Shown: positions 25,301 to 37,199 of the stretch, in pieces
Numbering within the stretch: position 1 is the first letter of the stretch
Layout of the letters: each line of letters opens with the position of its first letter
NCBI GenBank assembly: GCA_019321725.1
Contig: JAGSPU010001528.1
Span: 1 to 64,000, forward strand
DNA: 64,000 bases
Direction: 5' to 3'
Origin: Paulownia fortunei
Taxonomy: Eukaryota > Streptophyta > Magnoliopsida > Lamiales > Paulowniaceae
Translations under genes and position numbers: made by a program
The notes under the pieces: model-generated
Databases searched by the model: none
Told to the model about the DNA's origin: nothing
Seen by the model: the letters and a program-made list of their open reading frames with translations, nothing else

Positions 25301-28300
25301 AGATTTTACGACATCTTGAACCTAGTACAACTTCTGGCATCACCGGAAGGATAGACTATTTAAATATAAGTATCAATACAGGGTATATGATTAATTACAT
25401 CAAATTTATGTATGCATTTATAGATACACATATATCTTTTTTTTTTTTTTTTTGGGTAAGACACACACAAATAATTGTTATGGTACCATTGAGCCTACGT
25501 TTGTAGTTACCATTTTGAAGTGATATTTTTAATTTTTTAAATTGTAAAGCTATTTTTTCATTTTTTTTTTAAATCATTCTGTCTATTCTATTCAGATCAA
25601 TGAAGGAATCATGATTCAATTCAATGTATCGTCACTTGGGTATACTCCTTAGCACATTCTATTCCAGTCTAAATACATTCCTACATACCAGCGCACCTAA
25701 ACAAGTAAATTCAAGCTAATTAGCAAGAATCTGATACTGACTTAATTAAGTTTTGCTTTGAGCTACAAGATATCTCCAAAAGAGTTATGTTTTCCTTAAA
25801 ATGGCCCCTTATCTCTATTCTTTCTTGATCCTATTGTTGGCTGCATCATCCTCTGCTCATTGCGTAAAACTCACTTTTGAGTCTAATGGTGTTGTAGCAT
25901 AAGTATCCATGTGATTTAAACTTCTTAGCCCAACTTGGCTAAAGATTTTTATCCACATCACCACATTTTTCTTTCATGCAATGAAAGAAGAATGCTCATC
26001 CTTCAGTTGAGCCCAAACTTGAACGGAATGTGTGTTTAATTACTTCAATCCCTTTAGCATCTTCAGGGGTCTTTGTGCTCTGCTGTTGTTTAACTTGTTT
26101 TCCTTTTCCAAACGGTGATTTAATTTTGCTTAGTACAACCTTTATCATCACTGTGGTGTTGGGCTTTGAGTATTCAACGAGATGATTCTTGTCATGAGTG
26201 AATCTAGTTGCAAGTTAGACAACTAGCAGCATGTCTAATTTGCATATTGCATTCCCCTTTTCTTCAATTTAATGTCATAAATAGTAGCTAGTTCTTTAAT
26301 TTCAACCTTATTGTCTTTAGTTGCAAGTGAATTGAGCTTTGCTGACAAGAAGGCTACAGAACCATCAACTTGAGCTTTGGAAGTCTTGACAGCACCTCAG
26401 ATTCAGGATCCGCATCCAACTCTTTTGACTTTTAAGCATTCCTGCATCAATCTCCACTGAATGCATCTTTCTGGATTTCTGTACTTGGCTAAATGTCAGA
26501 GTACATGTAGCTCCATTGCATAACATCAAGTTGGGTCAATTTAGTTTCTAAAACTTGGTTATTGATATCTTCATCAATAACCTTATAGGACTACAAATTC
26601 CAATCTGGAAACTCTATAAATGCATCTTAACGTATCACCAATGACTTAAATGTAATCCAAGGCTTGATCTTTTCCAAATCCCGAGATTCTGGAAGACTTG
26701 GGTTTGTAAATAAAAGAATATATCCTGCACTAGATTACCAGAAATTCAAAAAGGAAAAAAGTTAAAGCTAATTGCTAAAAACTCTAATATGGACTCAAAT
26801 AAAAGATTGTCTTGTGCTATCAAGTATTTACAAAGGTTAGTTTGTATTTTGCCTGAAAATTATTCCGATATATTAACTCTTTTTTATTGTTGTTTGCTTG
26901 CTGTGAGAGTTTATACTCGTTGCTGTATGGCATTTGATCATTAATGTTTTTTAGGCTTCAAAACATCCTTTTGTGACCGGGGAACCTTTCACGTGTCCTT
27001 ATAAACCTGCTCCAGAGACCCCTCATATGGTGAGTAAATATTATTGAATCGCTTTCTCATTCTATGAAATCAACATGCAACAATTCTTCTGTTCTATTTT
27101 TTGGTTCCTGACCCGATATCTGTTTTACCAGTCAAATTTATCATTTTTGGTTGTGAGAATCAAGCATTGCCCAAAGTTGAACTAATCCTGAAATCATTTG
27201 CCAGTCAAAAATATCTATTTCTTTTGGTTGTGAGAATTGACATTGCCCAGGGTTAGAAATTATCCTGTAATTGTTCTGACACGCAAAGGGTGAATATTTT
27301 GATATATGTTATTCCTCTCTTTCCGCAACATGGTGATCCACTGATAGATGCATTTACTGGTAGTTGCCTGTGTGATCCTTTCTAACTCTTCCTTTGATTG
27401 TTTCATTGCATTTTCATATATCTACTCTCTTTTTTCAGCCTGTTTCTCAAAATGTTAAGGTGGACCATCATCCAGCTGGGGCCATTGGTTCGCTGCTGGT
27501 CTCTCGCTAATGTGAGCAAATTTTTTCTTGGGATTCAGCAGTTCTATTTATTTGAATGTCGTGGGTGCTAATAATCATCTTGGTGGGCCTTGTTCATGTA
27601 GATTTCAGGCAGGAACCGAGCGGTGATGCCAAACAGCCCACATTACCAATTAATGTCATATGTGCATCCAGGTAGTTATGGTAGCTTGGGAAGCCATGGG
27701 AGCTACAATGACGGCTTGGGGCTTGGAAGCAGTTATGGAAGTTACGGTGACAGTAGCAATTTCCATGCATTTTATTCTCCGGCAGGTCCATCTGGAATGA
27801 ATGTCTATGCACAAAGTGGTATCTCAATTCTTGGGAATAGTCCTGATACTAGGCGCATCATGCAACTATCACATGGGAACGGAATTGGTTTTAGCCCTGG
27901 AAATTTTGCGCCTATGTCCCTTGGTTCTAGTCCTTCACAATTTACTCCTCCTAGCTCCTATAATCAGATTTCAGCTGGTTCACCTGGACATTATGGTCCT
28001 CCTTCTCCTGTAAGAGGCAATTGTCACGGATCTCCTTTGGGAAAAATGGCATCTGGCAGCCATTACAACAGAAGAAAGAACTGGGCCTATCATGGGAATT
28101 TTCAATCCCAAGAAACTGTATCCTCTTCTAGCTGTCAAGGACACATTGCTGATATTAACGCCTGTAGCCAGTCTGAGGGGAACTCTTCTGTATTTGTTGG
28201 CTCTCCATCACATCGACAGCCCAACCCAAGTGCATCAACATGGAGACCGCAACAAGGAGGCAGGAGTATGACCTCTGGTTACTCCTCTTCGCATATGCAA

Positions 28301-31300
28301 ACTGTTCATGGGAGTGGATATGACAAGTCTGAGGCTAGTAATTCGCTGCCTGATCCTGGAGATTGGGATCCCAATTACAGGTAGACATGTGAATTCAGTT
28401 ATGCATTTTAATGTGTGAACAATATAAATGCAGCAATATCACTTTGCATCGATATAGGATCTATTTGGCATTTTTTTGGTAGTTTTACCTTTTTCTATAC
28501 TATAATAGTTTTGACAGACTTGTTAACATTAAGAATTTTTTCGCTGAAATCCATATATTTGAGGAATGATCTGTTTGATTTTGTGTTTGCATAACTACCA
28601 AATGAGTGCCATAGCATAGCAATATTCCCCAATTTTTTGGGGACAGTGTTTTCACGTGTTAAAAATAGTGCTTATGTGAGTCAATTATGAAGGTGCAGTG
28701 AAGTTGGTGAGATTATACATAACTGTGGGGCGTGGTTGCCCATATGATGGTGATCGTGGATGTAACACCCCTTAACCTAATTGCAGAGTTTAAACAAGCT
28801 GATACAGTTAATTTAAGAAATGTTAATTTTTCATCAATACTAAAGTTATGGTTTTAATAAAAGTTCCCATTTTTAGTTATAAGAGAGAGCTTGAATCGTT
28901 TTAAACACACTATATACATATATCAAAACTGAGTACATCTGTTTACAAAACCATAACAGAGCGGCTTATTTAAAAACAAAACAGAGTTTTCAAAATATGA
29001 TACAAAATAGCTCGAAGCATGATGTAATGCCTGAGCCTCGCGCTACTCACTTGGCCAATAAAATTCATGTATTTTATGCCACGTATGTGTCATTTGCATT
29101 TTAATTGATATTTCATAATGCATTATATTTTATACGGCATTTTTAATAATTAAACTTTTGATGTTGTCACCGATATTAGTTTCCAAATTCTTTAACCTAA
29201 TTGGTTGAGTTGGTACTAAGATATGAGAATTTAGGTGTCAACTATCAGATATCATTATGATACACATAAGTGAAAGGTGGCATCGTTGTGCTTATCGGTG
29301 TAGGATAAACTATACAAATAAATTAATTAGGGAGAAAATAATGATAGTAATAGTAATAATAATAATAATAAAAAAAATAAGAACATTATCATATGTTATT
29401 TTCATTTGACAGTGTATAATGATCATTACGCCTCTTTGTGGTGGGTACTATATGTCTGATAGAAAGAGAACATCGATACTGAACACTGGTGATTAGCCAT
29501 TAATGGAGAAGGCAAAGATTCTATCTGAGTGACACTCTCTTAAAGAGTATAAATTCCCATCATTAGAGACATCAAGCAGGTCCTACATATTTGTCATTAC
29601 AGTTTCTGCCTCCTTTACTTCATCCTCCCAAACATAACCACTCTGCCATGTTAATGAGTCTGGATAGGACGTTATATGCCTAAGTTTATTTTTAGCAACG
29701 ACAATGTTCAGGTATCGGGTAGCAGGTATTGAAATTTTATGCATGGGAAATTTAACACATCTCAGCCTTTTGATAATGCTTCGATCTGAAATCTTTTGAA
29801 TAATCTAGCATCATTCCTACTAACAGCAATTACCAAGGGCCATGGACTGGGAGCCGCAATAGATAGCATAATTCGTAAATAACCCAACCCATCAATCAAC
29901 ATATTTTAGGCATCCTATATCTTGTGCACCACCATCATAGCAGCCATTTGCCCTGGTTCTCTGTCCACATCTCTTTCTTCTTTCCGTTGTTTATTGCTTC
30001 ACTGCCATATTAAGGTGACCTCTTCCTCTAGGTTACTGATTAGGTAGTATCATCAATTTTCTTGCTACAAACAGCCGTCACAGAGTATGCCCACAGTTGT
30101 AAATGGCGGTGCCATGGCTTGGCATGGCTGAAGGCGCAACTCCTGCGCTTATTTTTGGTATGGCAAGAGCTTCAGTGGGTCACGCCATAGCGCGCTTCAG
30201 CACTGTGGGTCATCCTTGACACGACTTTGTAAAGACAGTCAAATAAAAGGATCAGACAAATAAAACCCTAGCTTCCTCATGTCTTTTCTCTTCTCCCAGG
30301 TTTTCTTTGCCAGCCCAGGTATGTTTTTCATGATCTTTCTTCTTTCTCCCTTTCTCTTCCAGCCCATGTCTTCTTTTTTTCTCCCTTTCTTTTCTTTCTC
30401 TCAAATTGAGGTTTCTTTCTCTCTCTTCCAGCCAAGGCTTTCTCTTTTTTTTTTTCTGCTCATCAGGCTCAGTTTTCTCCTCTTTTTTCCTTTTACTTTT
30501 TCTTCCATATTTTTCTGAAATTTCTGAAGTTTATGTTTTGGAAGTTTTTCTTCTCATTTTTTCTGCTGAAATTATTGAGATCATGATATTTTCGAAATCA
30601 TTGGTGAAATTGCTGAAATTATTGAAATAATTGCTGAAATCTCCGAAATTTGATGATTTTTTAAGATTATTGCTGAAATTTGCTGAATAAGTGCTGGACT
30701 TTGCTGAATTTTGTTTTTGTTTGAAGCTACTAATATTGTATACATATAATTATATTTGCAATTATGCGCCTCACTTTAATAAGGTCCGCACCGCACTGTG
30801 CGACATGCACCATTGCTCCAGGGCACCTTTGCGCCTTGGTGCACCTTGAGCTTTTAACAACTATGAGTCTATGTCCTAACCATCTCAAATTCTTCTACAG
30901 ATTATCTTCCATAGGTGCTTCCTTAACTAGCCCATGAATGTGCTCTTTCAGCACTCTATCCTTTCCGGTTTTGTCACACATCTATCTTAATGTTCTCATC
31001 TCTGCTACAATCAATTCATGCATTTGCTGCTGCTTAATAGCCCAGCACATGATACCATACAACATGGATGGTCATATTGAATTTTCTTTTAACCCTTGCA
31101 GGGATATGTCCATTGCACAAACCCAAGTGTGCTTCTCTATCATGTTCGACCAGCCTCAATCTGTTAGGCAACATTATCTTCAATATTACCTTTTTTTGAA
31201 TAATTGAATCATTGAAACAACTTACTTTTTGGGTATTTCATGACCTTCATACCCACTGCCTCTACAAGTATTCTTTCTGCATCTAAAATTGCATTTCATC

Positions 31301-34300
31301 TTCTCACTCTTACACCGACTAATTTTCAACTCCTTTGATTGCAGATTCTGTCCTACCCGCTTTTGCATTTCAGTGATGCCTTGTTTTTTTTTTCTCATCT
31401 ATCGAGATAATGTCATTCGTGTAAAGCATATACACTCAAGGGACCTCGCCGTCTATTTCCTTGGTCAACTCTTTCATGACCAAAACATAGAAATAGAGGC
31501 TTAAAGCTAATCTGTGCAGCCCAACATTTACTCGAGACTCACTCAATTCTCTTGTAGATGCCCTGTTGGTCATGGCCCTATTATATAAATTGATAACGAG
31601 AGCACCCATTTTGACCCTTTCTTGTCTGAGCCCATCACAAAACATCTGTCCTGTCCCAACTATACACCTCCAAATCAATGCAGCCATATGGAGGTCTTCA
31701 ATTCTTCTGTATACCACTTCATAAGTCTTCTCTGCAGAAATAGAGTGCATCATCATCTTCCAGGCATAGACGAAATTTGATTTCTTAAGACTGTTGTTTT
31801 GAGCTTAAGTTGCTTCTCAATCATTCGCTCTTAAAGCTTCATAGTGCGATTCATCAAACTCAGTGCCTTAATTAACACTGTTCCGAATTGTATCCTTATG
31901 TTTTATAGCTAGTTAAAAATACGTGTGTTTGCACGTAAATGCATGTGGCACCTGATACAAACTAGTAAACTTAATGCTAAAAATATTATAGGAGACTCTG
32001 TATAAATGACGAGTTGTCTGTAGGATTAAGGTAAAATGTGAGAATGTTGTTATGATAGCATGCCTGAATATTGGTAGTGTGATTTACTTAGTGCAGGAAT
32101 TGCCATAGCCATATCTCCATTTTTTAAACAAATTTCTTGCCATAATCGAGATAAATGCCCTTATGCTATTGGTGATTTAATTGTAAAGATAATGATTTAT
32201 GAATAATATAATCTCGCTAAAACTATTGCATGACTTGTATATTTGATTAATCAACAGCTAAAACATTCAAAGATAATGAATATTCAAAGTAATCATTTTT
32301 TTAAGTGTTGCACTAAAAGTATTGAATAATTATTAGAAGAGCTGAAATTATTGAATACTTAAAACCTAAAAGTAATCATTTAACATAACATCAAAAGTGA
32401 TAAATTTTCCTAAGTAAAATAATTTTTAATAAGTACTATGTAGACAGGTGTTTGCTTGCTAATCTCTCAACCTATTCATCACGTGAAGAAAATGAAAGAG
32501 AAAATAATCAAATAATTTGAAAGTACTGATCAAGACAAGCAATTGCATAAAGTATTAAAACGTTCAAAGTTATAAATCATAATTTGGTTAGGTATATTAT
32601 CCAACTTATTTCTTATGCTATAAACTAATTAGGAAGTAATGGTGCTACGTACAGTGATTCAAAATAACACAATGTAATGTTGATTTACATTATCAATGTA
32701 ATAACCATAATAAACTAATGCCTTCAATCTTTTATAGATTTAACATATAATTTCTATTTATATAAGTTCACTTTTTATTTTTAAGATAAATAGACTAAAT
32801 GATTTTCAAGAAAGCAATCCAAAGTAACTGGCAACATTCACGAGAGGAAGTAAATACAAATATGAATCAAACAGATGTGAATGCTTACAAAAAAGAGGTA
32901 TGTAAGAATATCTCTAATCAACTCTGGATTATATTGACTCATATCAAATCTCTAGTAGGAAAGGGGAAAAAAAGCTTTCAATAAATTATATATGTTCAAT
33001 AAATAATAATTATTATTTTGAAACTATTTCTTGCATTCTGAAATCTAAAATAAATAGAAATAGTCTAAACAGTCAAGATACAGAATTGTAGGGTTGACAC
33101 AACCACCATGACCTTGTCAACTTTGAACATCAATTTGGACATAGAGACATAAAATTTGAGAAATTTACATAAATTTCATCACCGCCTTAACCTATTTATG
33201 TCAACTTCCTTCTTTTCTCATTAAAAAAAAGTCAACTTTCTTGTAATATCCTACTACCCTTCTGAAGTATTGAATTTTTCCCAAAATAATAGTATCGTGG
33301 GGTTTTCCTCTTCCATGTCAAAATTTCATTGTTTATTGTTTTCTCAAAAGTTTTGTAGTGATCTCCCAACATTTTCTTGTTTCTTGTGTTTTTTTCAAAC
33401 AATAATATGTTTGAGTTCCTAATCTTACAGGGTCCAGTCTTTTGGCACTAAGTTTGTTGTACTCATCGAAATATTTTGCAGAGTCTCCAACTTCAAACGC
33501 AATGCGTCACCTTTGCATTTCTGCATTTTGCTTGTATTTTGTGTTACTGGTCTCAATCCTTTCTTGAACTTGCTCGAGCAGCCTTTATATGTTCCACTAA
33601 ATCTCAGCTTTGCCACTAAATTTACCTTTGTAGGCAATAGGCTCCAAGTTCAAAGAGCTATTAGGATTCTACCAGTAAACAGCCTCGGAAGGACTATAAG
33701 TTTTTCCATTTTCAGATCTATTGAAAGCAAATTCAGCTTATGGCAGCATATTATCCCAATGCTTATGGTTGCCTCCAAACTAAGCTTTGAATCGGATTGC
33801 CCAAACTCGTACTGATCACTTCTGTTTTAAACATCCATTGAGGATGGTAGGCAGAATTTGCCCTCTTCTAATTGATGACTGGCTAATTGAAATTAAGACT
33901 TGTTCCCGCCGTTTAAAAGGTTGAGTAAACTTCATGCTAATGAACAATCATTTTGAAGAACATATTAGTAGTATTTGAAGCATCCTGGTCTTCTTCAGAG
34001 AAACGCTGGCCCTTTTGATGAATCAAAAATAAGACCTGCGAAATGAACTTCATAACGCAAAAAATGACATTATTAGTTGTAATTGAGCATTTTTTTTTCA
34101 TGTCAATGTATATTTCTTATATCAAAGAAAACAAGACGGTCGTACAGGTTATTTGTGTAGTTCATTAGAGGGACTGTAAATAAGATGTCATCAAAATAAA
34201 CACCATAAATTCACCCTTATATAGCTTCAACACATGATTCATCACTCTTATAATGCACTTGGCAACATCCGATTAATTGATGGTAGTATCCATCATTCGT

Positions 34301-37199
34301 GTAACAGATCTCTCGTCTTGAATACCATTTTCCATTCATCTTCCCGGCGAATATGGATTCAATGACAACTACTTATATCAATGTTTGGAAAGATTTTGCA
34401 GCTTACAATTGATCCAACATGTCATCTAGTGGAAGAATAGGAAATCTATACTTAGACTGGGATAGTATAGCTCTGCTAGCAATACACATGCACTAAACTC
34501 CATCCTTTTTTGAAATAATGTTGGAACTGAATCCTCATACTTTTGTGAATGCACATTTTCTAGAAGTTCACCCACTTGTTTGTTAGACCCTTTGCTATTT
34601 TTGGGCTCATTCAAGAATGAGCTTTGTTAGGCAAACTTGCACCTGTCATCAAATCAACATGGCAAATCAATACAGTACCTCACATCTCTCATTGGAGGCA
34701 ATTCAGTGGCAATTCATCAGGCATAACCTCACTAAATTCATCTATGAATAGGTTGGGTTTCATCTAGTATGGTTATAAGCAACAACACTTCCTTTCCATT
34801 CAAATGCAATATCAGACTCTTCAAAACTCTACAGTGAATTTGGCCATGGATAGGAAGTTGACAGAATCTGCTTATCTTTTCGGCACCATCATCTTCAGGA
34901 GTAACTAAAATTGTCTTCTCATGGTCCTTGTGAAGGTTTAAGTGGTTTCCTACCATCAATCATCATGAGCCACATTATGATTATATTCCCAAGGCCTAAC
35001 ACAATAACATTTGACATACATATCTGCCAGTTTTATCACGAAGAACCTTATCAAAGTACCTATTTTCTATGTTTAATGTGTCTAAACAGCTTTTAGTGAT
35101 ATGTACCTCATTTTATATTGCATTGTTTTTGTCTTTTTTCAGTGAGGAACTACTTTTGCAAGAGGACAGTTCAGATACGAGCAGCATGACAAGTGAATTT
35201 ATCAAGGGATGCACTTGAGTCAACCTTTAATCTCTGCTGAACCATTGATTGGGGCCGGAAGATCCAACCGCATCTCAAATGCCACTACTTCTATGCAAAG
35301 GTGGGCTTTATATTCTCAAAATTTATTTTCATATAGCAAAGAGTCTTTGAATGTCTATTTAGTCATGGAAATTATGTTACAATGGATAAGATCTGTGTAT
35401 TTCATTGTTTTTTGTTCCCCTAAAGATAAATCACAGGAAAACTAGAGATATAATATGGTTTTTTCCATAGCTTCCCGGCTTGACATTGGCATAGTTGTGG
35501 AAAGTGGGGTATGAGCATGGTCCATTTGCTGCCTTTGAAATTTTCAAAAGCTAGCTCCTTAAGCTCACAAATATGGAGTTCTTATAGTCTGCTGAAGAAA
35601 TGAAGGATCTTAATGCTGTTTTCACTCAAATTAATTGCAAAAAGTCAGCAATTTGCTAAAATTAGTTGAAAGGTTGTCGGAGTTTCTGGATTTTGAGGTA
35701 TATAACACAGACCTCAGTAATTTATTTACTTGTTGCCCCAATTGTTTTATTGTGTTTTTTGCACTTTTTATACTTGGAGGAGTGAATTGAGAATTGGCTC
35801 CGTGGGTCCAGCACTGATGAGTGAAGGGAAGAAAGTCAGCAGTTCCCAAGTATGCTCAAACTATGTTTCATAGTATGGGGTTTTAACCCATGTTGTGCGT
35901 TTCATAGTATGGAGTTTTAACCCATATTGTGCTGTAGACTCTTTTTACAATAAGTTTGCACTAGCAGGCATCTAATTATGAAACATACGAGATGCTATGT
36001 CAACAGTGCAGTCAACAAAAACAACTTACAAAACTAGTTTTTCTTCTGTTATTTTCATCTCCGGTGTCTTTATTTCTGAAAGTTAATTTAAGGTTTGTAC
36101 ACAAGCACCCCACAGAATCTTGTGGTCAAAGAAAATTTGATTGTTATCGGCTGATTCAGACTAGTTCCCAAGTCTCTGAATGAAATTTGAAAAAATCTTT
36201 AATTGTTTAAATTATTGTTTTCTGGTGTCTCAAGCTGGCACAATTTGTAAACATGGCTCAAATTATCGGCCAATGCATATTCGGGTCGACCATTGTAATT
36301 CTACTAATATTATCTGAATTTTTTGAGCATCCTAAAATGTTTTATGTTTTTTTTCCATATCGCCCGATAATGTCCCGATACGCCACGACTGATTTGGAAC
36401 AGCACCTGCCGATATTACTGAAACGGGACTTTGAACTATGTTTGTAAATCTCTAATGAAAACTGCTACATTCTTCATTTGTTTTCGATGCTGAATTTGGC
36501 CTATAGTTTAACCAGTAAAATATATTGTGCTCATGTTGAGGAGATGAAGCAGATAACTTATCCGTGTTATATTGTTAATATTTATTGAGCTGTCAAGACA
36601 TCATTAAGATTTTTATGCTTTCTTTTGGTCCCTCTGTTCTTAATTATGGAGGCTGAGGTTAATCTTTCTTTTGTTGGGTCATGATTTAGGCATGATGGGC
36701 CTGTTCAGTCGTTTTCTCTTGGCGAAGCAGGCAGCAATCCTGCAATTTATGGCTATGCCCAAATGACAAATCAATCATATTCTATGCCTCATTTGGCACA
36801 AAGTTCTCCCAGCCGTTTAGGGCAGCAGCCGGTTCAGCGGCATAACCTAGGGAGATCAGCACCATTTCGTGACGGTGAGTGGAGTCATTTGAATGTCCAG
36901 GCCCCTCAATATTCTCGGGTCCACATTCTCCTGGAAGCAAGGACTACAGTGGGGTATTTAGGTCCAACACCCCCGCCCCACCCCCCCACCCCACAAGCAA
37001 GTTTAGTTTTTGCTTAATGGTGAAAGGCATTGTGTCTCCTATCACAATGGAGTTATCCAAATTTTAAACAAAATCTTGGTATGGCTATCTTTCTCTGAAT
37101 CAGTCGTATTATTTATTTACAGGACGTAGAGGCAGTTACTCAGTCTCCAATGCTCCTCCTGCTTTCCATGGAAGAAAAGATTACGGAAGGAATGCCTAA
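16368..37199 (+). CDS. YAK1: Dual-specificity protein kinase YAK1 (DYRK family)
   Basis: Plant YAK1, a CMGC/DYRK kinase acting in TOR, growth and abscisic-acid signalling (family knowledge). Exons by splice sites and homology: 16368-16564, 17729-17928, 19242-19395, 19489-19598, 19700-19769, 19878-19960, 20050-20128, 20214-20254, 20673-20795, 22957-23107, 23886-23999, 24109-24191, 26955-27029, 27439-27511, 27602-28380, 35143-35300, 36690 to about 36953, 37123-37199. Kinase motifs: glycine loop [12 protein letters not shown] lysine in VAVKIIKN, catalytic loop [19 protein letters not shown] activation-loop [13 protein letters not shown], then IDMWSFGC. The long C-tail is Ser/Gly/Tyr/Pro-rich and ends DYGRNA. 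Frame breaks: near 16386 (N-terminus), at 24108/24109, 27478-27481, 27507, about 35208 and 36917-36919, nearly all one base lost. The exon 17 donor is uncertain. The length of 20.8 kb is due to transposon-filled introns. Confidence 0.9.
16565..19241 (+). other. YAK1 introns 1 and 2
   Basis: Introns 16565-17728 and 17929-19241 flank exon 2 ([14 protein letters not shown]). Both are AT-rich. Frames at 16867-17106 (minus) and 18713-19057 (plus) have no known domain. No transposon was recognised. Confidence 0.6.
20255..20672 (+). other. Probable U12-type (minor spliceosome) intron in YAK1
   Basis: The donor reads GTATCCTAGA, matching the U12 consensus RTATCCTT at 7 of 8 positions. The branch-site word CCTTAAC (20657-20663) matches the TTCCTTRAY consensus and lies about 10 bases before the acceptor CACAG. 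There is no polypyrimidine tract at the acceptor, also typical of U12 introns. The intron splits the kinase domain between GY(Q/H) and YTTAIDMW, phase 2. Splicing as drawn gives CAT (His) where Gln is usual. Confidence 0.75.
21340..22765 (+). mobile_element. Ty1/copia 3' pol fragment (RT and RNase H)
   Basis: Plus-strand copia pol. Reverse transcriptase contains the YVDD active-site box ([11 protein letters not shown], about 21400-21430), then LGEMKYF and a Ty1-type connection region. RNase H follows, with [13 protein letters not shown], a degenerate SSAEA box (about 22180) and the C-terminal DIMTKAIPK (about 22434). A purine-rich AAGGAGGAGAG near 22508 is placed like a polypurine tract, so the sequence to about 22765 may be 3' LTR. 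gag, integrase and the 5' LTR are absent. A 170-bp internal tandem duplication and stops show decay. Confidence 0.85.
21791..22128 (+). repeat. 170-bp tandem duplication within copia pol
   Basis: The segment beginning TTCACCTAGCTGTTGCCAAA at 21791 recurs at 21961, about 95% alike. The unit ends TTTTCCTTTGGAA in both copies. It duplicates the RT to RNase H junction. Confidence 0.9.
23108..23885 (+). other. YAK1 intron 10
   Basis: Intron between EEEYAA and RESKKPSIG. It holds an AT microsatellite near 23180-23200 and a C run near 23361-23370. No gene or transposon seen; the plus-strand frames here are low complexity. Confidence 0.65.
24671..24789. repeat. Two-copy tandem duplication, 61-bp unit
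   Basis: TTTTTGCATTACAACAAAG and the following GATGCTGTCTGTTGAA plus CATGAGAGGATAAATGTAT occur at 24671 and 24732 with few differences. Confidence 0.85.
24985..25278. repeat. Diverged two-copy tandem duplication, about 150-bp unit
   Basis: TAAATTAC, AATTATACTTGTATTCTAA, GGCATC and TTGCATCAGACA occur in the same order in both halves, from 24991 and from 25138. Spacing varies from 147 to 155 bp because of indels. Confidence 0.75.
27128..27275. repeat. Diverged two-copy tandem duplication, about 73-bp unit, YAK1 intron 13
   Basis: CCAGTCAAA followed by TTTTGGTTGTGAGAAT and CATTGCCCA occurs from 27128 and again from 27201, with point changes and small indels. Confidence 0.7.
28381..30094 (+). 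other. First part of YAK1 intron 15
   Basis: The donor follows GDWDPNY. TGTAACACCCC at 28761 resembles the start of many plant Gypsy LTRs, so a solo or partial LTR may begin there, but no second copy was found. A short (AAT)n run lies near 29346-29370. No coding sequence was recognised. Confidence 0.4.
30095..30862. mobile_element. hAT-like nonautonomous element
   Basis: The left end AGTTGTAAATGGCGGTGCC is mirrored at the right by GCACCTTGAGCTTTTAACAA followed by CT. The ends carry the GCGC/GCACC-rich words typical of a common plant repeat class (..AAGGCGCACC..). The interior is pyrimidine-rich (30270-30520), then has repeated TGCTGAAATT-like words. No transposase. Class assignment is from the ends only. 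Confidence 0.45.
30870..31760 (-). mobile_element. LINE-type reverse transcriptase remnant
   Basis: The minus strand encodes a decayed non-LTR reverse transcriptase. [16 protein letters not shown] and VMKELTKEI (about 31440-31560) match the conserved GLHQGSALSP and VMDELT region. Further along come [16 protein letters not shown] (about 31320) and a degenerate AMLYGxECW-like block (about 31050). The order fits the RT C-terminal half of plant LINEs, possibly the RTE clade. Stops and frameshifts interrupt it, and the catalytic YADD-type box is degraded. It is antisense to YAK1. Confidence 0.7.
31761..33419. other. AT-rich part of YAK1 intron 15
   Basis: Very AT-rich with short direct repeats of AATAATTxTTA-type words. 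The plus-strand frame at 32799-32984 has no domain. Nothing else can be supported. Confidence 0.4.
33420..34960 (-). mobile_element. Ty3/Gypsy pol remnant (RT and integrase)
   Basis: On the minus strand, from high to low coordinates: the RT start ([17 protein letters not shown], then KKDG, about 34590-34500), the [15 protein letters not shown] block (about 34440), the EWKTGFKT block (about 34320), the VYFDDILF active-site region (about 34190), and integrase (HWDNMLP, then EFAFNRS, about 33750-33700). The order and motifs are those of plant Gypsy pol, with several stops and frameshifts. LTRs were not located. It is antisense to YAK1, in intron 15. Confidence 0.75.
35301..36689 (+). other. YAK1 intron 16
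   Basis: Intron between TTSMQR and HDGPVQSF. It includes the 34-bp tandem duplication listed separately. The plus-strand frames at 35992-36183 and 36253-36447 have no recognised domains. Confidence 0.6.
35865..35932. repeat. Two-copy tandem duplication, 34-bp unit, YAK1 intron 16
   Basis: GTTTCATAGTATGGGGTTTT plus AACCCATGTTGTGC at 35865 recurs at 35899 with two changes. Confidence 0.85.

Larger units (their letters stand above)
24192..26954 (+). other. YAK1 intron 12 (2.8 kb)
   Basis: Intron between WSPLQ and ASKHPFV. It contains two separate tandem duplications (listed), a T run at about 25438-25454, and a segment at about 25800-26900 that looks like decayed coding sequence on the minus strand but that I cannot assign to a family. 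No intact gene. Confidence 0.6.

Noticed and set aside
25801..25900. A plus-strand ATG frame with a signal-peptide-like start ([19 protein letters not shown])
   Set aside because: It stops after about 35 codons, lies inside a YAK1 intron, and has no recognisable mature part or splice continuation.
27602..28380. The long open frame as an independent Gly/Ser-rich gene
   Set aside because: It is the large C-tail exon of YAK1, with an acceptor before and a donor after it.
30279..30630. Phe/Ser/Leu-rich plus-strand frames resembling membrane segments
   Set aside because: They are produced by a pyrimidine-rich tract within a hAT-like element.
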